Assembly: GCA_035516155.1 (NCBI GenBank)
Contig: DATJAP010000021.1
Span: 1 to 64,000 of the forward strand
Source: JAJYKN01 sp035516155
GTDB taxonomy: Bacteria; Nitrospirota; UBA9217
Length of the DNA stretch: 64,000 nucleotides
Direction: 5' to 3'
The translations under genes and the position numbers were made by a program. The notes under the pieces were generated by a model. That model made no database searches and was not told the origin of the DNA. It was given only the letters and a program-made list of their open reading frames with translations. Shown here piece after piece: positions 36,499 through 45,864 of this stretch. How positions within the stretch are numbered: position 1 is the first letter of the stretch; each line of letters begins with the position of its first letter.

Positions 36499-37023
36499 TC
36501 ATTCCTCCTGCTTTACCATGACAACAATTTCATCCTGTGCTATCCTCCGAGGAGGAAATGGAACTTTTGATGGAAACCCGACGGGGACAAGGGAAATGGG
36601 CCGAAGATTGTCAGGCAGTTCCAGTATTTCTATGACCTCGAATTCGTTGAATGCACCCATCCATACGGTGCCTAGCCCCATGGCATGGGCCGTCAGCATC
36701 ATGTTCATAATGCTTGCAGAAACATCCTGGATACTGTAAAGGTTTACGCCACGCTCTCCATATCGCGCCGAAATATTCCGATCCAGACAGGCAACGACCA
36801 CAAGCGGAGCTTTGGCGAGAAAGTTCTGGTTCAGGGCTGCCTTGGCAAGTTTCGCTTTCACGGCCTGATCAAAGACGAAGTAGAACTTCCGACTCTGCAT
36901 GTTCCCTGCCGACGGCGCCCACCGGATTGCTTCGATGAGGCCATTAATCAGGTCCGGTGGGATCTCCTGGTCCTTGAAATCCCGCACACTGCGCCGGTTG
37001 ATGATGATGTCGAGAATGTTCAT
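36499..37023 (-). CDS. nitroreductase family FMN protein
   Basis: A 174-residue FMN-dependent oxidoreductase. The N-terminus INRRSVRDFKDQEIP is the family's FMN-binding RRS motif; RWAPSAGNMQSRKF binds the cofactor phosphate; and GLGTVWMGAF lies in the C-terminal half. It probably reduces nitro or quinone compounds with NAD(P)H, or acts in an unknown anaerobic pathway. I choose the ATG at 37023, which follows GGAGG. It appears monocistronic. Confidence 0.9.
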   Translation of the reverse strand: MNILDIIINRRSVRDFKDQEIPPDLINGLIEAIRWAPSAGNMQSRKFYFVFDQAVKAKLAKAALNQNFLAKAPLVVVACLDRNISARYGERGVNLYSIQDVSASIMNMMLTAHAMGLGTVWMGAFNEFEVIEILELPDNLRPISLVPVGFPSKVPFPPRRIAQDEIVVMVKQEE

Positions 37024-37210
37024 GGGGCCTCCTAAGTCTGCGACAGCCATTATAACCCAACCAATGTTGAAAGCAAGCCTTCGGCTGCATGCCTTCGCTG
37101 CATGCTCTCTTTTTCCTACCTGACTTTTTTCCTGACTTTTTTCCTGCCTTGACTGGATGCATGCACTGTTGTATTATCCCGTGCAAGCCTTCCCTTGAAC
37201 GACACTAGCA

Positions 37211-37582
37211 ATGATAAGAAAATTCCAGGACCTCAAAATCATCACGCCGAAAGAAGTGAACCTTACGCTGCTCCGGAACGATCCCGACGAATTACAGCTG
37301 GTATCAATTACGCTGGCACTTTCAGACCTCGATTTCAACTTCACGCAGTCAGTCTGCGTCCAACTCTGTTCCAACAGGGACAGCAAGGTCCTGGGAAACG
37401 CACTCATCAGCCTCGGACACCTTGCCAGACGTTTCAGGCGCCTTGACGAACAGACGATTAAACCGCTCATAGAGTCATCGCTTCAGAACCCCGATGAGTA
37501 TGTACGCGGCTGTGCAAAATCGGCAGCAGATGAAATCCACCAGTTTCTTCATTGGCAGATAGCAGGACATACCTACGGTTAA
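37211..37582 (+). CDS. HEAT-repeat protein (123 aa)
   Basis: A small all-helical protein with pairs of helices like HEAT or armadillo repeats: DELQLVSITLALSDLDFNFT, SKVLGNALISLGHLARRF, and EYVRGCAKSAADEIHQFL. Such proteins are protein-binding scaffolds. There is no catalytic motif. The ribosome site is weak. Upstream bases 37090-37180 carry short repeats (TGACTTTTTTCC twice) of no clear meaning. Confidence 0.65.
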   Translation: MIRKFQDLKIITPKEVNLTLLRNDPDELQLVSITLALSDLDFNFTQSVCVQLCSNRDSKVLGNALISLGHLARRFRRLDEQTIKPLIESSLQNPDEYVRGCAKSAADEIHQFLHWQIAGHTYG

Positions 37583-37740
37583 AGAAGTGATATTCCCACT
37601 TTTCCCGACCTGACGTGCGCTATTATCTGCGCACTCTTTTCTCCGCAATCTTGACAGACCAGAATGTTACCGGTATAGTGATGCCGGTATAGTATTTCGA
37701 TTGAATCCTCCGGGGGAGGATCGAAGGAAGGATTCTGTTA

Positions 37741-38415
37741 ATGGCGGCAACGAATAGTCTGCAAACATATCTCGAACGCTATGCGCTCATAACACTCGAA
37801 AAGCAGGACAAACTGGAATCGCTGATCGGAGAGAGCATGCATGAGCTCGACCTTGATGCCGGGATAATCCGGTTCAATGACCTTCAATTCCCCATGCAGG
37901 TGCTCGGAACAGAATCAGACAATACGCTCACCTGGCTCTGGGCATGGTCGGATGAGCAGACGGAAATCCCCTCTTCCCTGATGCAATCGGCCATCCAGTT
38001 GAGAAACTGGGGGGCAACCGAAGGGATTCCCGAGTTCACCTTGCCTTCGCTAGACCTGAACAGGGCCGACGGTCACATCATTGCGCTGATCGGCGCTGAG
38101 ATTTGCAAAGCCAGCTGTTATTACCGCGACCGCTACGAAGGCGGAGCGGTTCTTCTCCTGCTCTTTGACAAGCTTATCGATAACCAGCCTCCTTTTAACC
38201 GCGAGCGATTACTCCGGCGGTTATCGGATATTTTTTCGCAGTATGAGATCAACCACCGAAATGCGCTTCTCTCCTATCTGCGGTCGAAAGAACTGCCTCC
38301 GGTCGAAGAGAGGAACGTGGTCAGCTTTGCACTGGAATCAGGGGAACGGTTGAACGCGGAATTCGACACTGTTGGACGTTTGATTGCGGTGAATGGGGTA
38401 GCGTTTGAAGGGTGA
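37741..38415 (+). CDS. DUF6882-type protein (224 aa)
   Basis: Resembles the DUF6882 family: NTLTWLWAWSDEQTEIPSS is its tryptophan-rich core, and FDKLIDNQPPFNRERLLRRL follows. It is soluble, with no signal peptide. The function is unknown in the family. It starts at ATG after GGAAGG. It stands between the HEAT and rhomboid-like genes with long gaps. Confidence 0.7.
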   Translation: MAATNSLQTYLERYALITLEKQDKLESLIGESMHELDLDAGIIRFNDLQFPMQVLGTESDNTLTWLWAWSDEQTEIPSSLMQSAIQLRNWGATEGIPEFTLPSLDLNRADGHIIALIGAEICKASCYYRDRYEGGAVLLLLFDKLIDNQPPFNRERLLRRLSDIFSQYEINHRNALLSYLRSKELPPVEERNVVSFALESGERLNAEFDTVGRLIAVNGVAFEG

Positions 38416-38605
38416 TCCCTTGATGCCTCTTTATACGGTTTCCACGGTGTTCGTTCATACAACATCGTCATTTAGGCCTGTCCGGTATCGTATTGCCAAT
38501 GCTATACGGCAAAGATATAATTCCAGGTAAGGTGGTATGACGTTAAAAACATACAACATGGCTTTTGCTTTTATTATATTTTCGTGTACATAGAAGGAGT
38601 CCTGC

Positions 38606-39388
38606 ATGAGCTGGATTGATAAACTTGAAAGAAAACTCCGGCGTTTCTCCCTTCCCAACGTGACGGTCTACCTGATTCTCGGACAGGTGTTGTTTTTTAT
38701 TTTCGTCCTTTCCGGCAGATTCATCCTTGATCGCGTCGTTCTCATTCCTTATCGCGTTCTAGCCGGTGAATGGTGGAGGCTCATCACCTTCCTGTTCATC
38801 CCGCCGCTGACAAACCCGATATTTGCTTTCTTTGCATGGTACCTGTTCTATCTCATGGGCAGCGCCCTTGAAGGCCGCTGGGGGGCATTTCGATATAATC
38901 TCTTCCTGCTCATCGGCTATATCGTTACTGTGGCGGTAACGTTCCTCTTTCCCTATTCCTCGGCCACGAACATTTTCATCGGCGGCTCGGTGTTCCTGGC
39001 GTTTGCATACCTTTATCCGGACTTTCAGCTCTATATCTTTTTTATCCTTCCCGTTAAGATCAAATGGCTGGCGCTGCTCACATGGCTGGGATACGCCTAT
39101 GAAATACTGATCGGATCCTGGAGCACCCGCCTGCTCGTCCTAGCATCCATCAGCAATTTTCTCCTGTTTTTCGGCAAGGATATCATCTGGAGAATGAAAA
39201 CAGGGAACAGAAAAATGGTATTTCAGTCAAAACAGTACACGTCATCAAGGGAACCCTTCCACAAATGCGCAGTTTGCGGCATTACTGATATATCCCACCC
39301 CCAGATGGAGTTTCGCTACTGCTCGGACTGTAGCGGACTGGGCTACTGCAAGGACCACATTTTCAATCATCAGCATGTAAAAAAATAA
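38606..39388 (+). CDS. rhomboid-like membrane protein with C-terminal zinc ribbon
   Basis: A 260-residue protein with about six membrane helices between 20 and 195. GEWWRLITFLFIPP is the rhomboid/Derlin L1-type signature. In the expected catalytic helix it reads IFIGGSVFLAFAYLYP, a GGS where active rhomboids have GxS, but the partner histidine is not evident. The protein may therefore be a pseudoprotease that binds membrane clients. The tail has CAVCG, CSDCSGLGYCKDH, a four-to-six ligand zinc-binding unit facing the cytoplasm. A GAAGGAG site precedes the ATG. Confidence 0.7.
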   Translation: MSWIDKLERKLRRFSLPNVTVYLILGQVLFFIFVLSGRFILDRVVLIPYRVLAGEWWRLITFLFIPPLTNPIFAFFAWYLFYLMGSALEGRWGAFRYNLFLLIGYIVTVAVTFLFPYSSATNIFIGGSVFLAFAYLYPDFQLYIFFILPVKIKWLALLTWLGYAYEILIGSWSTRLLVLASISNFLLFFGKDIIWRMKTGNRKMVFQSKQYTSSREPFHKCAVCGITDISHPQMEFRYCSDCSGLGYCKDHIFNHQHVKK

Positions 39389-39408
39389 GGCTCCTCTCTT
39401 GTCGACAT

Positions 39409-39597
39409 TCACGCTGCTCTGTATGGTTCCTTGGAGGTTGGTCTGAATGCAATGATCGCGGTACTCCCGTCGTTGTCGCCCTTTACCGATTGCGGGCAGG
39501 TGACTGGTGCATTCCGTTTTAATGGCCGACGTGTTTGTTGGAGAATGAGGTAGGTCAACATTACTACGAGGCACACCACTATTAAAGTCGTTTCCAT
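39409..39597 (-). CDS. possible small single-helix membrane protein (62 aa)
   Basis: From METTLIVVCLVVMLTYLILQ it has one clear membrane helix, then a basic soluble tail. A ribosome site is poor. It is the only plausible frame in the gap 39389-40027. Confidence 0.3.
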   Translation of the reverse strand: METTLIVVCLVVMLTYLILQQTRRPLKRNAPVTCPQSVKGDNDGSTAIIAFRPTSKEPYRAA

Positions 39598-40027
39598 TCC
39601 CAAGAAAAGCTTTCCATGAAACACTACGCTGCACTTTCCGATTCGGATCAAACGGCATTGAAAAGCACGCCGGTAGACGGCCTGGAGAAGGAGAATAAAG
39701 ACAATGACAAATAAACAGAAGACGATATATCTAATTTTGCCATGGTAAATACCAATCGTTTTCTATTGTGCATCGCTTCTTATATCGTCTTCAGGCGATA
39801 TCGGCTCCCCTTTTTCGTCAAAAATCTATTTTAATATGAATGCTGTTAGCATTCGATCCCCACTATTAAATCGGAATCATTTTCGATTCCATACGTGCTC
39901 AACATGAACCGTTCACTCCGGCTGGTCTCCCTTCTGACATTTTGGCGTATGAGAGCATCACCTGATCAAGGTATAAGGCGTTAGGGGCTCCTTGATTTTT
40001 TGATCCCGTCGTTTTAAAATAAATCAT
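39598..40027. other. intergenic; contains a spaced 12-bp inverted repeat
   Basis: GAAGACGATATA at 39718-39729 is repeated inverted at 39781-39792, with 51 bases between. No gene was found. Confidence 0.45.
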
Positions 40028-40456
40028 ATGAGTTCCCATGACCCCATCGATCTTCCCATTGATGGCATCCTCGACCTCCACACCTTCAAACCCTCGGAGG
40101 TAAAAAATCTCCTGTCAGAGTATCTCGAGGAATGCAGAACACACGGTATTCAGGAAGTGCGCATCATTCACGGGAAAGGCACCGGAACGCTCCGTCGCAT
40201 AGTCCGGTCAACCCTCCATAAATTGCCTTATGTGGAAACGTTTCATGCTGCCGAAGAAGAGGCCGGAGGATGGGGAGCTGAGATTGTGAGGTTGCGGAAG
40301 TTGACAGAAGTATGTAATTGTCCCTGCCATTCTTTGCCGCATGTTGTGCATGTCCTGCCGTGCTGCAGTTATTGTCCACAATGTGAACAGAGAATATCCA
40401 GTTACTATTTCGCAGAACACCGCGGAAGGTGCGGGGAAAAGAAAAAGGCAGGTTAA
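40028..40456 (+). CDS. Smr domain protein with Cys-rich C-terminal extension
   Basis: A 142-residue protein. Residues 12-90 form a complete Smr (small MutS-related) domain, with the two signatures LDLHTFKP and IIHGKGTGTLR, typical of nicking endonucleases or RNA/DNA binding proteins linked to ribosome rescue or recombination. The C-terminal 50 residues add seven cysteines and several histidines (CNCPCHSLPHVVH, CCSYCPQCE), which is unusual for stand-alone Smr proteins. A shared bidirectional terminator separates it from mltD. Confidence 0.85.
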   Translation: MSSHDPIDLPIDGILDLHTFKPSEVKNLLSEYLEECRTHGIQEVRIIHGKGTGTLRRIVRSTLHKLPYVETFHAAEEEAGGWGAEIVRLRKLTEVCNCPCHSLPHVVHVLPCCSYCPQCEQRISSYYFAEHRGRCGEKKKAG

Positions 40457-40470
40457 CCTTTCCTGCCTTT
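40444..40470. terminator. bidirectional terminator between smr and mltD genes
   Basis: AAAGGCAGG at 40444-40452 pairs with CCTGCCTTT at 40462-40470, with A-rich sequence on the left and T-rich sequence on the right. Confidence 0.75.
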
Positions 40471-40478
40471 CACTGATT

Positions 40479-41975
40479 TTAGGTGGTGCCTCTCATCGGA
40501 ATCTTCAGCCTCTGCCCGACCCTGAGCATTTTCCCAGACCGAAGATTGTTCGCCTGCATGATTCTTTGTGCGCTTGTCCGATAGCGTATCGCAATACGCG
40601 TAAGAGTTTCACCGCGCCGTACACGGTGCATTACGTACTCCACCTTAGGCGGCGACCAGGTCGGCATTTTGTCGATGTTCGTGAGCACGAGGTCTCCTTT
40701 TCCCGGGGGCACTCGCAGCGCGAAGGTTGTATTCGGAGTGGCGTCACGCCGCAGCTCGGGATTCAATTCAGTGAGTTCTTCCTGATCGATGCCCAGCTTT
40801 TCCGCAACACTCTTCAAATGAACCGGTTTTTCAATGGTTACTGTTTCATAGGAGAGGGGGCCGTCGATTTCATTCAGATTAAAACCATAGTGCGCCGGGT
40901 CCTTCAGAATCGTCAGCACGGCAAGGAATCGCGGAAAGTATCGTGCGGTTTCCTGGGGAAGCCGTTCATAAAAATCCCAGAAATTATCAAGATAATCGAC
41001 CTTCTGATCCCTGATCACACGTGCGACAGATCCCTCCCCGCAGTTGTAAGCCGCAAGAACCGTGGCCCAGTCCCCGAACATGGAGTGCAGTTCCTTGAAA
41101 TAGGCAATCGCGGCGGCAGTGGATTTTTCCGGATCCAGGCGTTCGTCGATCCAAGCATTCCTCTTGAGCCCGTATTTGTAGCCCGTCGAGGGAATAAACT
41201 GCCATAAACCGAGCGCCCTTGAGCGCGACATGGCCCTAACCTTGAAGCCGCTCTCGATGAGCGGCAACCATGAAAGCTCCTCGGGCATTCCGGCTTCCTT
41301 CAACGCCTTGACCATCTCGCCGCGGTATCTTCCCGATCGCTTATAAGCCTCGATAAAGAAGCTTCGTTCGATTGTCTGAAATGATTGTATCTCCCTTGTC
41401 ACATGGTCATTGACAACCATCGGGATGGCAGCGGAAGTCCCCTTGACTGTTGTCTGGCGGGCCGCATACATTTCCACAATCCTTTTGGAAATGACGAACC
41501 GCAGATCTTCCTTCTGCTGGGCAAGGTCCGGATTGCCGGCGGGCACCTTTAGGATAAGCGCGTAAGCCTGGTCCAGGGTGTCTAGGGCATGTTCCATGTC
41601 GCTGTGGTCCCAATACTCTTGGGCTCTTTCGGTCATTTCCAGCGCAGTATCAAGGAGTGCCTGTTTATCGTCGCTGTTTTCCCCGTCCGCAGAAGAGCTG
41701 TTTTGCTCGTCTGCAGAAGAATTGTCATCGCTCTGAACCGTCGCATCTTCGTCAGCAGTCGTTGTGTCAGTTTCCTCGGAAACTGACGCATTGTCGGTAA
41801 CAAGAGGGTTAAGAGATGGCGCGGCGACTGTGACGTTCTTTGCGGGAGGCGGTGTTTGTAACGGAGCATTACTGAGAGGCTCATTTTTGGGAACCGAGGG
41901 ATGAGCGCATCCAAACAGAAGAAAAACGGACGAGATGACGATGATGAGTCTGTGTGCAATTGGCGGTATATTCAT
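40479..41975 (-). CDS. mltD: membrane-bound lytic murein transglycosylase D (LysM)
   Basis: A peptidoglycan-cleaving lipoprotein. From the chosen start it has 498 residues. A lipoprotein signal (LIIVISSVFLLFGC) leads it. A Ser/Asp/Glu-rich linker follows (about 30-110). The SLT domain includes SRALGLWQFIPSTGYKYGL and YNCGEGSVARVI, with the catalytic Glu in the region LPLIESGFKVRAMSRS. Two LysM-like repeats end it; the last (MHRVRRGETLTRIAIRY) is clear. The frame is open 13 codons further upstream, but MNIPPIAHRL gives a normal signal peptide. No strong ribosome site is seen. Confidence 0.93.
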   Translation of the reverse strand: MNIPPIAHRLIIVISSVFLLFGCAHPSVPKNEPLSNAPLQTPPPAKNVTVAAPSLNPLVTDNASVSEETDTTTADEDATVQSDDNSSADEQNSSSADGENSDDKQALLDTALEMTERAQEYWDHSDMEHALDTLDQAYALILKVPAGNPDLAQQKEDLRFVISKRIVEMYAARQTTVKGTSAAIPMVVNDHVTREIQSFQTIERSFFIEAYKRSGRYRGEMVKALKEAGMPEELSWLPLIESGFKVRAMSRSRALGLWQFIPSTGYKYGLKRNAWIDERLDPEKSTAAAIAYFKELHSMFGDWATVLAAYNCGEGSVARVIRDQKVDYLDNFWDFYERLPQETARYFPRFLAVLTILKDPAHYGFNLNEIDGPLSYETVTIEKPVHLKSVAEKLGIDQEELTELNPELRRDATPNTTFALRVPPGKGDLVLTNIDKMPTWSPPKVEYVMHRVRRGETLTRIAIRYRTSAQRIMQANNLRSGKMLRVGQRLKIPMRGTT

Positions 41976-42128
41976 GATGAGGTCGATAATATACGAAATG
42001 CCAAAAAATTGCAAACATAAATTCGCGATCAGGTTATTTTATCGAATTTGTCCCGGACGGACAATCCGTTCATTGACAGAGAGCGTTTCCACGTATTATA
42101 GTACCAGCCAGGAGTACCAGACAAAAGC

Positions 42129-42755
42129 ATGAAAGCAATCATGGCCAGAAGAAATAAAAAAAGATCGTGGCTTTTTCCTGCCGGGTTAGTTCTGTTGATC
42201 CCCTTGTCCTCGTTTCTTTTCTTTTGCGCAGAACCACTTCCGCGTCGTTCCGACATGCTTCCTGAGCAGAGGAGCAAGCCTCGTATCGTCGTCGCTGATC
42301 TTGAACAACAAATACACCGGCTCATCAACAACGAACGGAAACAGCATGGCTTGCACGTGATCGCATGGGATGATGCGCTTGCCCGCATCGCAAGGCAGCA
42401 CAGCCGTGATATGGCAATGAGAAGCTACTTTGCCCACGAATCTCCGGAAGGTCATGATTTTTCTTATCGTTACCGTCGGGAAGGATATCGCTGTGCGATT
42501 CCAACCGGCACTACCGTCCATCTCGGTGCGGAGAATATACTGCAGAATAATCTTTATGATTCGGTCGTAACGGTGAATGGAGAAGCATTTTATGCCTGGA
42601 ATTCCCAGGTAAAAATCGCTGAAACAACGGTGCACGGCTGGATGAAAAGTTCCGGGCATCGCCAGAACATTTTAAGGCCTTACTGGAATAATGAAGGTAT
42701 CGGGGTGTTCATTGCGCCCGATGGTAAGGTGTATATTACTCAGAATTTCTGTTGA
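42129..42755 (+). CDS. secreted CAP/SCP-domain protein (YkwD-like)
   Basis: A 208-residue exported protein. An N-terminal basic segment and hydrophobic stretch (SWLFPAGLVLLIPLSSFLFF) with a Cys at its end may be a lipoprotein signal. The CAP domain runs from about 55: IHRLINNERKQHGLHVIAWD, ARQHSRDMAMRSYFAHESPE, HLGAENI, and VHGWMKSSGHRQNIL, with the conserved His and Glu residues of the cavity. The role is unknown in bacteria (wall or sporulation related proteins share the fold). It is divergent from mltD. Confidence 0.88.
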   Translation: MKAIMARRNKKRSWLFPAGLVLLIPLSSFLFFCAEPLPRRSDMLPEQRSKPRIVVADLEQQIHRLINNERKQHGLHVIAWDDALARIARQHSRDMAMRSYFAHESPEGHDFSYRYRREGYRCAIPTGTTVHLGAENILQNNLYDSVVTVNGEAFYAWNSQVKIAETTVHGWMKSSGHRQNILRPYWNNEGIGVFIAPDGKVYITQNFC

Positions 42756-42890
42756 TTGTATCCTTCGATGTCCTTGAACCGTCACTCCAAGTGCCCGGCA
42801 TTCTGTCGCCGGCAACGTTACTGAGAAAGAGATGATTCCCGTCATCACCTGATCTACATAAAACACAAATCATAGTTTTTTCCGAGGATC

Positions 42891-43274
42891 TCAACCCTTC
42901 CAGGCAATAAAATCCATTTCTACAGCAACCTCCCTGGGAAGCCGGGAAACCTCAACAGTAGCACGCGCTGGAGGTTCGACCGGGAAATATCCGCCGTAGA
43001 CCTCGTTCACAGCAGTAAAGTCAGCAATGCTTTTCAAATAGATCGTGGCTTTTACAACCCTTGACATGCTGCATCCTGCTGACAGCAGAATAGCTTTCGC
43101 ATTGTCCATGACCAGCTTTGCCTGAGTTTTGACATCAGCCTGAAGGACAGTCCCGGTTTTCGGGTCTATTGGTATCTGACCGGATAGGAACACAAAACCA
43201 CCAGCTTCTACAGCCTGGGAATAAGGACCAATTGCCTGCGGTGCATCTGCTGTTTTGATTATTCTCCTGCTCAT
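42891..43274 (-). CDS. ridA: RidA family reactive-intermediate deaminase
   Basis: A 127-residue YjgF/YER057c/UK114 protein that hydrolyses reactive enamine/imine products of PLP enzymes. Signature: AIGPYSQAVEAGGFVFLSGQ near the N-terminus, and the arginine and glutamate of the active site in ARATVEVSRLPREVAVEMD near the C-terminus. The ATG at 43274 follows GGAGGTGG. It lies 259 bp after spoT/rel in the same direction, an order seen in several deltaproteobacteria. Confidence 0.95.
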   Translation of the reverse strand: MSRRIIKTADAPQAIGPYSQAVEAGGFVFLSGQIPIDPKTGTVLQADVKTQAKLVMDNAKAILLSAGCSMSRVVKATIYLKSIADFTAVNEVYGGYFPVEPPARATVEVSRLPREVAVEMDFIAWKG

Positions 43275-43533
43275 AACCACCTCCACCAATACATTTAAAT
43301 TTTACCACAAATCATTGATATTATGTTAATAATTATAATTAAAGTAAACCTTTATTATATTATCGCCATTTTCACAAAAAACCCGGCGCCTTTGGTGTTT
43401 TGTGTTAGGATATCTGTTCGATCTTGTTACGAGTAATTGTATATATGGGAGAAACAATCGTTGATTTGGTTCTGCGGAGTACGAATAGGACGGACCCTTC
43501 ATCCTTGTCCAGTGTTCTGGGGCTCTTTGGAGG

Positions 43534-45690
43534 CTAGCCGGTCTTCACTCTTTTCACGTCTGTCACCCCTTTTATTGACTCTATGTTTTTAATTATCTTA
43601 TTGAGGTGATCCACGTCCTTAATGTCTATAGTAAAGTTGAGCGTGGCCTGGCGATCCTCTCCGGTTATCACTTCAGCATGCGTAATATTGGCCTCCGTAG
43701 CGCTGATTGATGAAGATACACTCGCCAGCAGGCCTGGTTTATCCTCCGTTCGGACAGATATTTTTACGGCATGGGCGGCTGTCTGAAAATCGCCCCAGGT
43801 AACGTCAATAAGCCTGTCCCGGTCAAACGTCAGTTCCCCGACATTCGGGCAGTCAGCCGTATGAATCGAAACACCCCTTCCCCGGGTGATAAAGCCAATC
43901 ACTTTGTCGCCCGGCACGGGATTGCAGCACTTGGACAAGTGGATCAACATGTTGTCCATGCCGCTGATCTTCATACCGCCGCTGGACGGTTTTACGGTCT
44001 TCGGCAAAGCTTTTTTCGGCAAGGGTTCAATATGTGGTTTGCCGGGTGCAAGCTTGTTGGCAACGAGATGCGCGGAAACCTTGCCGTAGCCGATCGCAGC
44101 CAACAAGTCGTCGAGGGTATTATGCGACATTTCATTCGCAATTTTTAGAATGTCTTCGGATTTCAAAACTTTGGACGGGCTGAGTTCGTGCTTCCGGATA
44201 TCCTTTTCGAGCAATTCCTTGCCGAGGAGGATGCTTCTTCTTCGCTCTTCTGTCTTAAGCCATGCCTTGATTCTTGTTCTGGCTTTTGATGTTTTGACAA
44301 ACTTGAGCCAGTCCCGGCTCGGCGTATGACCGGCCTGGGTGGAGACTTCTACTTTATCGCCGTTGTGCAGAACGTGTTTGAGCGGCACAATCTTGCCGTT
44401 CACCTTCGCGCCAACACACTGATGCCCAATATCTGTATGGACGCTGTAGGCAAAATCAACAGGCGTGGAACCCAGCGGAAGCTCTTTTACGTCTCCCTTC
44501 GGAGTAAAGACATATACCACTTCAGGAAACAGGTCTCCCTTGACCGTCTCCATGAACTCCTTAGCGTCCGGCAGGTCGCGCTGCCACTCCAGGAGTTGCC
44601 TGAGCCAAGCGAACTGCTGCTCCTCCCGCTGGCTGATGGCCGAGCGCTCCTTGTACCTCCAGTGCGCGGCAATGCCTTCTTCCGCGAGCCGGTGCATCTC
44701 TTCGGTGCGTATCTGAAACTCGACGCGCTCGCCCTTCGGGCCGATAACTGTCGTATGGAGCGACTGATAAAGGTTCGATTTAGGAACGCCGATGAAATCC
44801 TTGAAGCGCCCCGGCACCGGAGTCCAGAGTGAGTGAATGAGACCGAGGATAGCGTAACAATTTACCTTGGTATCCGTGATGATGCGGATAGCGATCAGAT
44901 CATAAACGTCCTCAAAAGCGATCCCCTGCTTCTGCATTTTCATCCAGATGCTATAGAAGTGCTTCGGTCTGCCCTTGACCTCGCCCTTGTAGCCATGCTC
45001 TGCAAGCTGCCGCCTCATTATCTCAATGAGGTCGTTGATATATGACTCACGTTCGATTCGGCGCTGCATGACTTTCTCGGATAATTCGTGATAGGCCTCG
45101 GGATTAAGGTATCTGAACGAAAGGTCTTCCAGCTCTATTTTGATTTTGGATATGCCAAGGCGGTTGGCAAGGGGGGCGTAGATATCAAGCGTTTCTAGGG
45201 CGATGCGCTTTTGTTTTTCCGGGGACAGAGACTTGAGAGTTCGCATGTTATGAAGCCGGTCCGCGAGTTTGATGAGAATGACCCGGATGTCCTTGGCCAT
45301 GGCCACGATCATCTTGCGGAAATTATCGGCTTCACGCTGCTCCCTGCTCTGAAGCTCCATGCGGGACAGTTTAGTCATCCCCTCCACAAGCATGGCGACC
45401 TCATCACCGAACATGGCTTTGATCTCTTCCGGTTTGGCGGTCGTATCCTCGATGGTATCATGCAACAAGCCCGCAGCCACGGTGGCCGCATCGAGCTTGA
45501 GGTCTGCAAGGATGGCGGCAACCTCGATAGGATGGATCAGATAAGCTTCTCCCGACAAGCGCGTCTGTCCCTGGTGCGCCCTGGCAGAAAAAATATAAGC
45601 CCTCCGCAGCAGATCGACATCCGCATCGGGATTATAGCTCTGTATCCGTTCAACGATATCTTCGAGGCGAACTGCAGGCATTGATGCCAC
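43534..45690 (-). CDS. spoT: bifunctional (p)ppGpp synthetase/hydrolase
   Basis: A 718-residue long RSH protein controlling the stringent response. The HD hydrolase domain is intact (LIHPIEVAAI, GLLHDTIEDT, LADRLHNMRTL). The synthetase domain has RFKDFIGVPKSNLYQSLHT; the RxKD motif, as opposed to ExDD, marks bifunctional enzymes. A TGS domain (DVKELPLGSTPVDFAYSVHT), a zinc-finger-like CCNPVPGD segment and a C-terminal ACT domain follow. As the only RSH in view it likely does both reactions. It is followed by ridA and preceded by recJ, 174 bp away. Confidence 0.96.
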   Translation of the reverse strand: MASMPAVRLEDIVERIQSYNPDADVDLLRRAYIFSARAHQGQTRLSGEAYLIHPIEVAAILADLKLDAATVAAGLLHDTIEDTTAKPEEIKAMFGDEVAMLVEGMTKLSRMELQSREQREADNFRKMIVAMAKDIRVILIKLADRLHNMRTLKSLSPEKQKRIALETLDIYAPLANRLGISKIKIELEDLSFRYLNPEAYHELSEKVMQRRIERESYINDLIEIMRRQLAEHGYKGEVKGRPKHFYSIWMKMQKQGIAFEDVYDLIAIRIITDTKVNCYAILGLIHSLWTPVPGRFKDFIGVPKSNLYQSLHTTVIGPKGERVEFQIRTEEMHRLAEEGIAAHWRYKERSAISQREEQQFAWLRQLLEWQRDLPDAKEFMETVKGDLFPEVVYVFTPKGDVKELPLGSTPVDFAYSVHTDIGHQCVGAKVNGKIVPLKHVLHNGDKVEVSTQAGHTPSRDWLKFVKTSKARTRIKAWLKTEERRRSILLGKELLEKDIRKHELSPSKVLKSEDILKIANEMSHNTLDDLLAAIGYGKVSAHLVANKLAPGKPHIEPLPKKALPKTVKPSSGGMKISGMDNMLIHLSKCCNPVPGDKVIGFITRGRGVSIHTADCPNVGELTFDRDRLIDVTWGDFQTAAHAVKISVRTEDKPGLLASVSSSISATEANITHAEVITGEDRQATLNFTIDIKDVDHLNKIIKNIESIKGVTDVKRVKTG

Positions 45691-45864
45691 CTCATAATGC
45701 AGGTATCAACGCCGGGATCCTTCCCGACCCCGGCAAAAAAAATACTCAGCTGATGGGAAGATAAAATTCAGAGTTCATGGTTCTGAGTACTCTGTTCAAT
45801 AGAGTTCATAACTATCAAGACACAAAAGCGCGATTGTCATACAGCAAAAATCTCGATATTGACA

